The position numbers were made by a program, and so were the translations under genes. 64,000 bases of DNA from Promethearchaeota archaeon (lineage in GTDB: Archaea; Asgardarchaeota; Lokiarchaeia; Sigyniarchaeales; SOKP01): assembly GCA_030606485.1 (NCBI GenBank), contig JAUWGH010000001.1, positions 806,001 to 870,000 on the forward strand, given 5' to 3'. This document shows, one piece after another, positions 9,240-17,552 of the stretch (positions are counted from its first letter, which is position 1; every line of letters starts with the position of its first letter). The notes below the pieces were generated by a model. The model ran no database searches and was not told where the DNA came from. It saw only the letters and a list, made by a program, of their open reading frames with translations.

Positions 9240-9977
9240 TTATTTATTTTCCTTGATTATTTCTTTTATTTTAGCAATATATTTACCAATTTGATTTTCT
9301 CTCCTATCTGGAATTGCTACACATAATATTCTATCATCATCAATCTGATGTACTATAATAGAGCCATTATCACTAGTAAGAATTGAATATTCTACGCTCT
9401 TTTTAAATAATACATCTGTAAGATTGAATAAAGCCGATGCAATCGCAGATATCATTGAATCAGGCATAACCGATTGAATCTTTATAGGTAAACCAGATTT
9501 CGTTATTATAGCAATTGAGATTGCTGTTGGAATTGCTCGTTTTATTTCTACAAATATATCTTTTTTAATATATTCCGATGTTTCGATAAAAGCAGAAATT
9601 TTAATTGCAAAATCCATTACTTTTTTCTGATATAAACCGATTCCTTCCAATTCTGTTAATTCTCTATCTAAGATCACAGAAACGTTGATATTTTTAGTTA
9701 AAGCATTTATTAATATTTTATTTTTAGCAACGGTTGTGTGATATTTTACTTTTTGGTTTAACAATTGTTTTGAAATATTTGAAGATAGAAACATTAAACT
9801 ACTTGAAGCAGCAACAATTTCATTTACCGATAATTGGATATCTTTTTTAAATTTATTACTTATTACTTGACCTGTTTCTGTACCTATGCTGATGCCAAGT
9901 ATTGGTGAATTCTCATCCATTTCTTTCAAAATAAGATAGTCAATTTCATCAAGAAATTTTGTCGATTTGTCTTCCAT
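9240..9977 (-). CDS. Tandem Roadblock/LC7 domain protein
   Basis: 245 residues that read as two consecutive Roadblock/LC7 domains, about residues 20-115 and 130-240. Each shows the pattern beta-hairpin (ILGISIGTETGQVI and SIAIITKSGLPIKI), long helix, second hairpin and C-terminal helix. Roadblock proteins are scaffolds and regulators of small GTPases (MglB, Ragulator, dynein light chain); tandem and expanded forms are frequent in Asgard archaea. No small GTPase gene is in the window. It is divergent from the coiled-coil gene at 10230 across a 252-base promoter region. The domain call rests on the hydrophobic pattern, not on a profile search. Confidence 0.72.
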   Translation of the reverse strand: MEDKSTKFLDEIDYLILKEMDENSPILGISIGTETGQVISNKFKKDIQLSVNEIVAASSSLMFLSSNISKQLLNQKVKYHTTVAKNKILINALTKNINVSVILDRELTELEGIGLYQKKVMDFAIKISAFIETSEYIKKDIFVEIKRAIPTAISIAIITKSGLPIKIQSVMPDSMISAIASALFNLTDVLFKKSVEYSILTSDNGSIIVHQIDDDRILCVAIPDRRENQIGKYIAKIKEIIKENK

Positions 9978-10229
9978 GGTTTTATCATAATAATGGAGTT
10001 ATTTAAATCTTGGTTCTTTTATAGATAAATAATAGGCATTATCGCTGAAATTTCAAAATTACCAGATAATTATAAAGGGTAAAATGTATTTGTAATGCAA
10101 AACTCTAGTGGTATATTAGAAGAAAAAATATTAATTAATGTTTAAATTGAAATACTACAAATTATATTATTATTTTATATTGTAATTATTAATATTAACA
10201 ATTTGAACTTAAGTTTGGGTCAAATAAAG

Positions 10230-11111
10230 ATGAATAATTCTGAAATTGAAGATTTAAAACGCGAACTTGCAGAAAAGGAAAAGGAGCTTGAAGAATTAAG
10301 GAAAACTTTCATAGAATATAAAAATGTAAGTGATTCCCTTTCTGAGCAGATTAAATTAAAAGATAATCAAATCAATACTATCAATACGACTATCACAACC
10401 AAGGATGATTTAATAAAGACTATTCAAGATTCAATTAGATTAAAAGATACTCAGATTGACGCATTGCAAAAAACGGTTGAAACAAAAAATAGAACCATAG
10501 ATGATTTATCTCAGCAATTAGGTTTAACCATTAATGAGAGCGTTTTAAAAGAAAAAGATAAAAAGATTGCAGAATTAGAAAGTGAATTGGGCAAATTAAA
10601 TGAAGAATTGGCTGCAACCGATGATGAAATAGAACAATTAAGTAATGAACTTGAAAAGATGCAATCTAAAGCGAGTAGAACTGGGGGTCCTTTCATCGAT
10701 TTTACAGAGATTGAAATTGATAGTGAAGAAATTATTAAAAAAATGAAAGAAATACTATTAAATGCTTTACATTCAGTTTCAATTTCAACTCCATCAATTT
10801 CAGATCTGCAAGACTTAGACTTATATGAAGTGAAATCATCAGTAAATATGAGGATAAGTTGTTTAATCGATCCCAGTGTCGAAGAGCACATTGACCTTTT
10901 AGAAGAGTTTGAAAGCCTTGATAACATCAATATGAGAAGTTATGAGAGTGAAGATCGATGGCTTATTTTTAGAGATGGAGAGGAATTATTTTTTTGCGCT
11001 GCCGGGACTAAACCTAATAATTATTTAGCTTTTTATACAAAAGATTCTGCTCATATAAAATTGTTTAACAGTTTAATCACGGAAACTTGGCTAAGATCAA
11101 GAAAAGTTTAG
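10230..11111 (+). CDS. Coiled-coil protein with C-terminal globular domain
   Basis: 293 residues. Residues 1-150 are a long, charged, leucine-heptad coiled coil (EIEDLKRELAEKEKELEELR and on), rich in Lys, Glu, Asp and Thr. Residues about 165-293 form a mixed alpha/beta domain with strands such as MRISCLIDPS, DRWLIFRDGEELFFCAAG and a final helix, resembling the phospholipase-D-like sensor domains at the C-terminus of TrmB-type regulators. No DNA-binding helix-turn-helix is visible. The frame is open from TTG at 10203, but ATG 10230 starts the coiled coil directly. With the Roadblock and proline-rich neighbours it suggests a cytoskeletal or signalling scaffold locus; that is inference. Confidence 0.7.
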   Translation: MNNSEIEDLKRELAEKEKELEELRKTFIEYKNVSDSLSEQIKLKDNQINTINTTITTKDDLIKTIQDSIRLKDTQIDALQKTVETKNRTIDDLSQQLGLTINESVLKEKDKKIAELESELGKLNEELAATDDEIEQLSNELEKMQSKASRTGGPFIDFTEIEIDSEEIIKKMKEILLNALHSVSISTPSISDLQDLDLYEVKSSVNMRISCLIDPSVEEHIDLLEEFESLDNINMRSYESEDRWLIFRDGEELFFCAAGTKPNNYLAFYTKDSAHIKLFNSLITETWLRSRKV

Positions 11112-11135
11112 ATTCGAAGTAGTATATATTTCATG

Positions 11136-12074
11136 TTAAATATTTAATAATTCTTTTTTCCATTCTTCAGCTTTTTTCTTTATACTGTTTTTAAATTCAA
11201 CAGTAACTTCTCCTTTTTCTCGATTTATTTTTGAAGCAACCTTTATCATATCAAACAATACTTTATGAAATTTAACAAATGTCTTTAATAAATCAGATGT
11301 TAATTTAATTATTGAGCCTAACTGTTGGTGATTCTCAGATAAATGAATATCTATCATTAAATTATAAAATATATCATCTGAACTTTGTATATTTAAAATT
11401 TTTTCTGGTATTTTCTTTAATGGTTCTTTAATTTTTTTTTTCTGTACCAATTTGGGAGCTAAATCCTTTAGTTCTGATGTCATTTCTTCTAATGTAACTT
11501 CTTGAGGTTTAATTTCTTGTTGTGATTTAGAAGATGTTTCTAATTTGGGTGTTAATTTTGGGATAGGAGTCAAACCTGTATCGACCGCTATTGATTGTTT
11601 TAATTTTGGTACTGGAGTTAAGCTAATATCTAATTCTGGTATACCTTTTGGTGGAGGGGTGGGGGGTGGTTGTTCTCGGGGAAATACACTTGGAGGTTCT
11701 TTTTTCTTTAAATCCTTTTTTGGCATGGCCTTGGGTTTTTCTTCCATCATAGCATCTAATGCATCTAAAACATCAGTTAATTCCTGATCTGGTTTTGAAG
11801 CTTTTTCCTCTTTTACAGTAGGACTAATTTGTGGCATATCTAAAACTTTTTGATTCAATTTTATGATATCTTTTGCTAGACCTGACATACTTTGCTTATA
11901 TTCATCACTCTGAATTTGAATTTCACTAATATTATCTAGAGTTTTTTGAATGGAAGTAATCGATTCATAAATTTCATTAAATTTTGACATTGAAGCTGAT
12001 GTAACATCATTAAATCTATCTGAAAATTTTTTAAGAATTCCTTTTAATGTTTTTATATTATCATTTTCGGACAT
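11136..12074 (-). CDS. Hypothetical protein with coiled coil, proline-rich linker and helical C-terminus
   Basis: I do not recognise a family. The 312-residue protein has three visible parts: an N-terminal helical segment (about 1-85) with heptad-like hydrophobics; a low-complexity linker (about 95-215) rich in Pro, Lys, Glu and Ser, including PPPTPPPKG and two similar LTPVPKLK / LTPIPKLT copies; and a C-terminal helical bundle (about 225-312). There is no signal peptide or membrane segment. It is convergent with the coiled-coil gene at 10230. The architecture suggests a flexible adaptor. Confidence 0.68.
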   Translation of the reverse strand: MSENDNIKTLKGILKKFSDRFNDVTSASMSKFNEIYESITSIQKTLDNISEIQIQSDEYKQSMSGLAKDIIKLNQKVLDMPQISPTVKEEKASKPDQELTDVLDALDAMMEEKPKAMPKKDLKKKEPPSVFPREQPPPTPPPKGIPELDISLTPVPKLKQSIAVDTGLTPIPKLTPKLETSSKSQQEIKPQEVTLEEMTSELKDLAPKLVQKKKIKEPLKKIPEKILNIQSSDDIFYNLMIDIHLSENHQQLGSIIKLTSDLLKTFVKFHKVLFDMIKVASKINREKGEVTVEFKNSIKKKAEEWKKELLNI

Positions 12075-12236
12075 AATTTATTTCGCGATTTCTTTATCAT
12101 CTTTACTAATATGTTTGATAAATTATTTATGGATAAATGCAAATTTTCATTGTTCTACAAAAATTTTTTATATTCTATAAATAGATATAATTTGAACTAT
12201 AAAAATTGATCTCAGAGTAATTAATTTGATATAAAA

Positions 12237-12683
12237 ATGAAGCTTGATAGGAATTTTATTGGTTATGAATTTCCATTAAGTGAAATATCTATCACACAAT
12301 GGGAAATTGCTCAATTTGCAAATGCAATTAGAGATTTTAATCCAATTTATTATAATTTAAATGAAGCAAAAAAGCAAGGTTTTAAGGATATTCCATGTCC
12401 GCCTACATTTTATACTAAATTTACATTTTCCGGGGATAAAAATTTTTTTGCTACATTGGGAATTGATTATAAGAAATTATTAGATGGTGGTAGAGAGTAT
12501 AAATATTATTCCCCATGTTTTGCGGGAGATAATATTATATATCAAACCAAAGTACAAAGCATCGATGAAAAAGAAGGTAAAAGAGGTAAAATGGATGTTG
12601 TAATCGCAGTTACAACAGGTAAAAATAAAGAATATAAAGAAAAATTGTGGGACTCAATATGCACATTTATTGTATTTCACTAA
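12237..12683 (+). CDS. MaoC/FAS1-type hot-dog subunit (non-catalytic half of a hydratase)
   Basis: 148-residue hot-dog protein similar to the N-terminal half of eukaryotic hydratase-2 and to the HadA-type subunit. The hydratase motif D-x-N-P-I-H appears as D33-F-N-P-I-Y38, so the catalytic His is replaced by Tyr. The next gene, 22 bases downstream, carries the intact motif. The pair therefore looks like a split double-hot-dog enzyme in which only one subunit is catalytic. The expected reaction is reversible hydration of trans-2-enoyl-CoA to (R)-3-hydroxyacyl-CoA. The start is ATG 12237. Confidence 0.8.
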   Translation: MKLDRNFIGYEFPLSEISITQWEIAQFANAIRDFNPIYYNLNEAKKQGFKDIPCPPTFYTKFTFSGDKNFFATLGIDYKKLLDGGREYKYYSPCFAGDNIIYQTKVQSIDEKEGKRGKMDVVIAVTTGKNKEYKEKLWDSICTFIVFH

Positions 12684-12705
12684 ATTCATTTAGAGGTAAA
12701 AAATA

Positions 12706-13125
12706 TTGATAGATAAATTAAATTTTGAAGAAATTTCGGAAGGTTTAGAACTTCCAGAAGTTAAGAAAGGTCCAATTAATCGGCAACAACTGGTAGATTA
12801 TGCATCAGCATCAGGAGATTACAATAAACTACACTATGATGAAGGTTTCGCAAAACAGACGGGAATCTCTGGGTGTATTGCGCACGGAATGCTTGTAATG
12901 TCAATGGTTGGAAGTTATATATCTGACTGGGCAAAGGAAGGTATTTTTAAAAATTTCAAAATTCGTTTCGTTGGTATGACAAATGAAAATGATACTTTAT
13001 CAATCACAGGAGAAGTTATAAAAAAATATAAAGAAAATGGTGAAAATCTCGTTCAAATTGAAGTCATTAGTAAAACTCAAGATGATAGAATCACCACTAC
13101 GGGCTCTGCAATAATTGCAATATAA
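12706..13125 (+). CDS. MaoC-like (R)-specific enoyl-CoA hydratase, catalytic subunit
   Basis: 139-residue hot-dog hydratase. The hydratase-2 motif is intact, with D38 and H43 in SGDYNKLHYDE and the following GCIAHGMLVMS helix that holds the acyl-CoA pantetheine tunnel. It pairs with the upstream non-catalytic half. The start is taken as TTG 12706 with GAGGT eight bases upstream. An in-frame ATA at 12703 is also possible, given other ATA starts in this window. An (R)-hydroxyacyl-CoA dehydrogenase of the MFE-2 type is encoded at 45941-46885 and could take its product. Confidence 0.85.
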   Translation: MIDKLNFEEISEGLELPEVKKGPINRQQLVDYASASGDYNKLHYDEGFAKQTGISGCIAHGMLVMSMVGSYISDWAKEGIFKNFKIRFVGMTNENDTLSITGEVIKKYKENGENLVQIEVISKTQDDRITTTGSAIIAI

Positions 13126-13210
13126 GGATAATAAAGAAAAATAGAGATTGGATATAAAATTCAGTGAATTAAAGTCTGAATAGATTCTAAGAAGTATTTT
13201 AACATAGTAT

Positions 13211-13780
13211 TTATGAATGAATCTGTTTTGCTACTTTTAGAATGTTAAGTCCAAGGATTTCTGCTTGCTTAAGACGGTTTTCTTGGTTTAAGATATCACT
13301 CGGCTTGTCAGCTACAGCTGTTACCCCATTTAATTCACCAGGAACGCATATAATTCCACACGAGAGCATCCATGTATAAATGGCATTAATTGTTATTGAT
13401 TGACCTCCACATGTTCCACGACCTACTGCAATGGCTCCACCTACTTTCCCTTCTAAAGGTCTTTCAATATTTACCGCATAGTGTCTATCAAGTATGGAGA
13501 GTAATTGGGAACTAACATTTCGAGAATAAACAGGGCTTGAGATTATAATAGCATTACACCAACGAAATGCATCATAAATGCCTTGCATATCATCATTAAT
13601 AATGCAAATGCCATTTTCCCTACATGAATCACATGCTTTACAAGGGTTTATAGTTAATTTACTTAAAAGAAAAATTTTAACATTCCATCCATTATTTTCA
13701 AAAGGTTTTAGAGCATATCTTAAGAGAATTTCACTATTCCCATCCTTCCTCGGAGTCCCTGATATACCAATAACATTCAT
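13211..13780 (-). CDS. Iron-sulfur flavoprotein / NADPH-dependent FMN reductase family
   Basis: 189-residue flavodoxin-like protein. The FMN phosphate loop GTPRKDGNSE is at residues 8-17. A compact cysteine motif follows (C47, C50, C53, C59), the pattern of archaeal iron-sulfur flavoproteins that bind one 4Fe-4S cluster beside FMN. A GGRGTCGGQ-like loop and the YSRNVSSQ segment fit the fold. These proteins move electrons from ferredoxin to acceptors such as oxygen or peroxide in anaerobes. The gene has a TATA-like promoter about 45 bases upstream and appears monocistronic. Confidence 0.84.
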   Translation of the reverse strand: MNVIGISGTPRKDGNSEILLRYALKPFENNGWNVKIFLLSKLTINPCKACDSCRENGICIINDDMQGIYDAFRWCNAIIISSPVYSRNVSSQLLSILDRHYAVNIERPLEGKVGGAIAVGRGTCGGQSITINAIYTWMLSCGIICVPGELNGVTAVADKPSDILNQENRLKQAEILGLNILKVAKQIHS

Positions 13781-13820
13781 TCTTTTTCAAATCAAATGAT
13801 GACTTTATTAATAAATTAAT

Positions 13821-13838
13821 TTATAAATATATATAAAA
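13821..13838 (-). promoter_or_regulatory. TATA-like promoter of the iron-sulfur flavoprotein gene
   Basis: An uninterrupted A/T block containing TTTATATATA on the minus strand lies about 40-55 bases upstream of the ATG at 13780. The position and sequence fit an archaeal TATA box. The background is AT-rich, so the call is tentative. Confidence 0.35.
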
Positions 13839-13903
13839 TTTTTAAAAAAATAACTATTTCTTGCAAATTCTTATCACTGAATATTGGATTCACTCAAAAA
13901 AGA

Positions 13904-14746
13904 TTAGCTCAATTCGATTGAAACTTCCTTATCAAATTCTAACATAATTATTTTTATTTCTGGATGATTTTCTTCCATATATTTAAAGAATGGTTTTAAG
14001 TTTACAGTCCAACTAATTGGAGGGTAAAAATCGTCCCAATGTATTGGAATCACAATCTTTGGCTTTAATATATCTATAATAATTCCAGCTTTTTTTGCAA
14101 TGTGTTTCTTACTATTTCCAGCTAAAGGAGCAAGAAAAATATCACAATTTTCATATTTTTCTAATATTTCCGGAAATTTATGCCAAAGGCTACCAAATGA
14201 CACTATTTTTTTATTATTGAAATAAGTACAAAATCCAAAAACCTTTCCTTTTGGAAAACCTTTCCCGTAGGGTAATAAACTTTTTATTTGTTTCAGTACC
14301 TTCCATGAGAATAATTTTGATAATAATGTTCTAGCATCAAACACAATGTGTTCTGATTTTATACTTTCTACAGTAACTTTTTCAGTAATTTTAATTCTTT
14401 CAAAATAATCAATAGGTTTTATATTATTCTTTCCTCTATCGGAAAGAGGGAAAGTATGTTCCTCAATAACCAATCCTCCCGCCCAATTTATCATACTCTT
14501 CTTAGCTGTTTCTGAACAATAAACGGGGATATCTAATGTTTCGGCAAAAAAAGCAGCATCGATAGCATGATCAAAATGTCCATGTGTAATAAAAATCGCG
14601 CTAATATCCTTTATGTCTTCTCTTTTAGTTCTTAATATGGGGGTTGATTGTTCATTTCGATAAAAAAATGGGTCGAAAAGTATATTCGTACCCTCAATAT
14701 CTAAAATAAAACCGGCAGTTCCCAACCAAGTAATTTTTACTATCAT
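13904..14746 (-). CDS. UlaG-like metallo-beta-lactamase-fold hydrolase
   Basis: 280-residue MBL-fold enzyme of the UlaG/L-ascorbate-6-phosphate lactonase-like group. It begins directly with the first beta strand (VKITWLGTAGFIL) and has the metal motif H55-G-H57-F-D59-H60. Later ligands lie near residues 155 (SEHIVFD) and 235 (VIPIHWDDF). The length is normal. Members include lactonases, phospholipases and many uncharacterised proteins, so the substrate is open. The gene stands alone, followed upstream by a long intergenic region. Confidence 0.82.
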   Translation of the reverse strand: MIVKITWLGTAGFILDIEGTNILFDPFFYRNEQSTPILRTKREDIKDISAIFITHGHFDHAIDAAFFAETLDIPVYCSETAKKSMINWAGGLVIEEHTFPLSDRGKNNIKPIDYFERIKITEKVTVESIKSEHIVFDARTLLSKLFSWKVLKQIKSLLPYGKGFPKGKVFGFCTYFNNKKIVSFGSLWHKFPEILEKYENCDIFLAPLAGNSKKHIAKKAGIIIDILKPKIVIPIHWDDFYPPISWTVNLKPFFKYMEENHPEIKIIMLEFDKEVSIELS

Positions 14747-15422
14747 ATACTTTTATTTATTAATTGAAATTTTATTTAATAATAATTTTTTATTTGTTGG
14801 TCCTATAAAGTTTTTATGCAAATATTAAAGGAAATTATTTATAACGCATTAAATAATTTCGCAAAACAGCATAAGGTTTTAATCTCTTGTGATGGTAATT
14901 TAAATTTCCTAATAAATTTTATTAACGCACGCTGAAATTTCTTAAAAGAGCTAAAAAAAGTGTTATGCGACACTTGCTCCCGAACCTTTTAAAAGATAAT
15001 GCTTCAATCCCTAATTTGACACGAGATAAGTTCCTTTGAATTTAACTCAAACCCTCAGCCCTTATTTATATTTCTGAGAAAAATATATCATAATCATTTA
15101 TACTTTGATAATCGTCTAAACTTAGTGATATCCACGACTATTCCATAAATTTCTAGATAAATTAAATTTTATCTTTGGATAATATGAAACTTGAATTGAT
15201 CTGTATTTTATTAATAATTTCATAATCAGATAATATAATTTGAGAAATTGATCAAATTAGAGGTAAAAAACATCTCATTTTTATCAAATAAATACAAAAT
15301 TCGGTGGATAATAGAGAAGAAAATTAAAAATAAACACAATGTTAATTTGACAAAAATATATAAATGAAAAAAAAGGATATATTTAAAGACCTAATGAAAA
15401 TTTTTTATGGGAGTAATAATCC
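14747..15422. other. 676-base intergenic region between the UlaG-like and propeller genes
   Basis: No convincing gene. It holds a 39-codon frame from ATG 14816 to TGA 14933-14935 that stays open after the TGA for 18 more codons (to TAA at 14990-14992), adding a Cys-x-x-Cys. A 6-bp hairpin (AAGTGT/ACACTT, 14958-14975) follows; on the minus strand the hairpin is followed by seven T, like a terminator. The last 80 bases contain TATA-like A/T blocks (about 15350 and 15380) and GGGAG at 15409-15413, which probably serve the propeller gene. I saw no tRNA or known RNA fold. Confidence 0.5.
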
Positions 15423-17156
15423 ATGAAACGAAGTAAATTTAAATTAGCTTTATTGATCTCTTTGTCCATCTTTTTTGGTGGCTTCACAGCTATTTATCTC
15501 TATAATAACATCAATTTGTTAAAGGATCATGTTGTCGAAGATTTAGAGAGCTTTTCAGAAGAATTAAAAATTTCTGCTTGGAATTGGACCACGACCGAGG
15601 TGGTCTCCACGGAAAGTACTGATTATTCCCAGGGTCCAACAATAGCAGTGGACGGTTCCAGAAACGTGCACATTGCATGGACTGAAGGGACGAAAAATGG
15701 CGGTTCGGGAACGGATGTAGATATATTTTATAAGCGCTGGAACCCAACCACGGCGACCTGGACCACGACCGAAGTGGTCTCCACGGAAGGTACTGGTGAT
15801 TCTTGGTATCCAACAATAGCAGTGGACGGTTCCGGTAACGTGCACATTGCGTGGTTTGGTGATGCGAATTATGGCGGTTCGGGAAGTGATAATGACATAT
15901 TTTATAAGCGCTGGAACGTGGCCACGGCGACTTGGACCACGATCGAGGTGATCTCCACGGAAAGCACTGATTATTCTCGGGATCCAACAATAGCAGTGGA
16001 CGGTTCCGGAAACGTGCACATTGCGTGGAAAGATTGGACGAATTATAACGGTTCGGGAACGGATGGGGATATATTTTATAAGCGCTGGAATGCGACCACG
16101 GCAGCCTGGACCACGATCGAGGTGGTCTCCACGGAAAGCACCGTTAATTCTTGGTGTCCAACAATAGCAGCGGACGGTTCCAGAAACGTGCATATTGCAT
16201 GGACTGAAGGGACGAAAAATGGCGGTTCGGGAACGGATCAAGGTATATTTTATAAGCGCTGGAACGCAACCACGGCGACCTGGACCACAAGCGAGGAGGT
16301 CTCCACAGAAAGCACTAATTATTCTTGTGTTCAAACATTAGCAACGGATGGTTCCGGAAACGTGCACATTGCGTGGAATGATGTTCCTACGGGTCATGGC
16401 GGTTCGGAATTGGCTTGGGATATATTTTATAAGCGTTGGAACGCAACCACGGCGACCTGGACCACAAGCGAGGAGGTCTCCACTGGTCGTTCTTTTTATC
16501 CAACAATAGCAGTGGACGGTTCCGGAAACCTGCACATTGCGTGGTATGATCAGACGAATTATGGCGGTTCGGGAACTGATCTTGATATATTTTATAAGCG
16601 CTGGAATGCGACCACGGCGACCTGGACCACAAGCGAGGAGGTCTCCACGGAAAGCACTGATAATTCTTATGATCCAACAATAGCAGCGGACGGTTCCGGA
16701 AACGTGCACATTGCGTGGTATGATTATACGAATTATAGCGGTTCGGGAGGGGATTGGGATATATTTTATAAAAAAAATCCATTTATGATTATAAATAATG
16801 GAGATGCGAGTACTAATTCTGCCTTAGTGACTCTCACGCTCTCGGCTGATGGAGCAGAAGAAATGTGCTTTAAAAATGGAACTACTGATGCTTGGACTGA
16901 TTGGGAACCTTATACTACAGCAAAACAGTTATATCTAGAAGGCTCCATAAATAATACGGAATATTCAATCTGTGTTAAGTTTCAAAATGCAGCAGGAGAA
17001 ACTTCGCCAGTTTGTGATAGCATTCTGTATTTAGCTGAAGAAGGACCTCCCTTTGCAAATATCATTGCTATTATCGCAGCAATTGCAGGTGGAGGATTAG
17101 CTGTTTCTATAACAACAATATTATTAATTCGAAAACGTCGGAGAAAAGTACAATAA
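15423..17156 (+). CDS. Surface-anchored seven-bladed beta-propeller protein
   Basis: 577 residues. An N-terminal hydrophobic signal segment (about 8-30) is followed by seven copies of a 55-59-residue unit (from residue 56 to about 455). Each has the pattern TT-EVSTES--S-PTIAVDGSGNVHIAW---NYGGSG-D-DIFYKRWNATTATW, a sialidase/BNR-like or Tolb-like blade; seven copies would close a propeller. An Ig/Fn3-like domain with two Cys follows (about 457-540). Then come a transmembrane helix (about 545-570) and the tail RKRRRKVQ. The protein is therefore displayed outside the cell and anchored at its C-terminus. The role is probably binding; no enzyme motif was seen. Confidence 0.85.
   Translation: MKRSKFKLALLISLSIFFGGFTAIYLYNNINLLKDHVVEDLESFSEELKISAWNWTTTEVVSTESTDYSQGPTIAVDGSRNVHIAWTEGTKNGGSGTDVDIFYKRWNPTTATWTTTEVVSTEGTGDSWYPTIAVDGSGNVHIAWFGDANYGGSGSDNDIFYKRWNVATATWTTIEVISTESTDYSRDPTIAVDGSGNVHIAWKDWTNYNGSGTDGDIFYKRWNATTAAWTTIEVVSTESTVNSWCPTIAADGSRNVHIAWTEGTKNGGSGTDQGIFYKRWNATTATWTTSEEVSTESTNYSCVQTLATDGSGNVHIAWNDVPTGHGGSELAWDIFYKRWNATTATWTTSEEVSTGRSFYPTIAVDGSGNLHIAWYDQTNYGGSGTDLDIFYKRWNATTATWTTSEEVSTESTDNSYDPTIAADGSGNVHIAWYDYTNYSGSGGDWDIFYKKNPFMIINNGDASTNSALVTLTLSADGAEEMCFKNGTTDAWTDWEPYTTAKQLYLEGSINNTEYSICVKFQNAAGETSPVCDSILYLAEEGPPFANIIAIIAAIAGGGLAVSITTILLIRKRRRKVQ
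15588..16779 (+). repeat. Seven tandem DNA repeats of about 174 bp inside the propeller gene
   Basis: Repeat starts are at 15588, 15762, 15936, 16110, 16284, 16461 and 16626, giving spacings of 174, 174, 174, 174, 177 and 165 bases. Long stretches are nearly identical between copies, including synonymous positions (for example CACATTGCGTGG and GACGGTTCCGG). The block is visibly richer in G and C than the flanking DNA. All spacings are multiples of three, so the reading frame is kept. This looks like recent amplification or gene conversion of one blade. Confidence 0.93.
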
Positions 17157-17552
17157 TTAAATTTTTCTCTTTTTTTTCTTTTAAATGATTCTATTCCTAA
17201 TTCACAATAAAAATGGGGTAGATAAGAAGAATTCAAAAAAATTCTACCTCTTTTTTGAAGCCATCTAGTTTTTGTTATTTCATTATGTAAATTAACTCCA
17301 AAAATGTTTAATTTTGAATATAATCGATTTGTGGTCATATATATCTTCATTGTTTGAGAACCGATCGTTTTTCTTTTTAATATACTGAAATGAAAATTGA
17401 ATTGAAAGTAAAATTCATTTTTTAATTTTACAATGTACCTATCATAAATTATACCTCATATGAGAGGAAATCTATGGTTAAAACTAAATATATTAAAATT
17501 ATTTAATGCGTTAAAAATATAATAAAATGAATTTTTTAAACAAGGTAATTTT
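17157..17552. other. Intergenic region after the propeller gene, with terminator-like signals
   Basis: T-rich tracts right after the propeller stop (17162-17180) look like an archaeal poly-T terminator. At 17217-17256 an imperfect hairpin (GGTAG/CTACC outside, AATT/AATT inside, with a bulge) is followed by TCTTTTTT, a second terminator-like element. No gene is evident in the remainder; it probably holds the promoter of the gene at 17553. Confidence 0.45.

Noticed and set aside
14958-14975. Hairpin as a SECIS element or riboswitch
   Set aside because: The stem is only six base pairs and lacks conserved core bases that I know; on the minus strand it fits a hairpin-plus-T-run terminator better.
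15588-16779. Regular repeats as a possible CRISPR array
   Set aside because: Units are 174 bases with no short repeat/unique spacer alternation, lie inside one coding frame and encode propeller blades; no cas genes are present.
15511-16782. Several long open frames on the strand opposite the propeller gene
   Set aside because: They are mirror frames of the GC-rich repeats, repeat with the same period, have Arg/His/Cys-rich composition and lack starts or ribosome sites; the plus frame has signal, blades and anchor.
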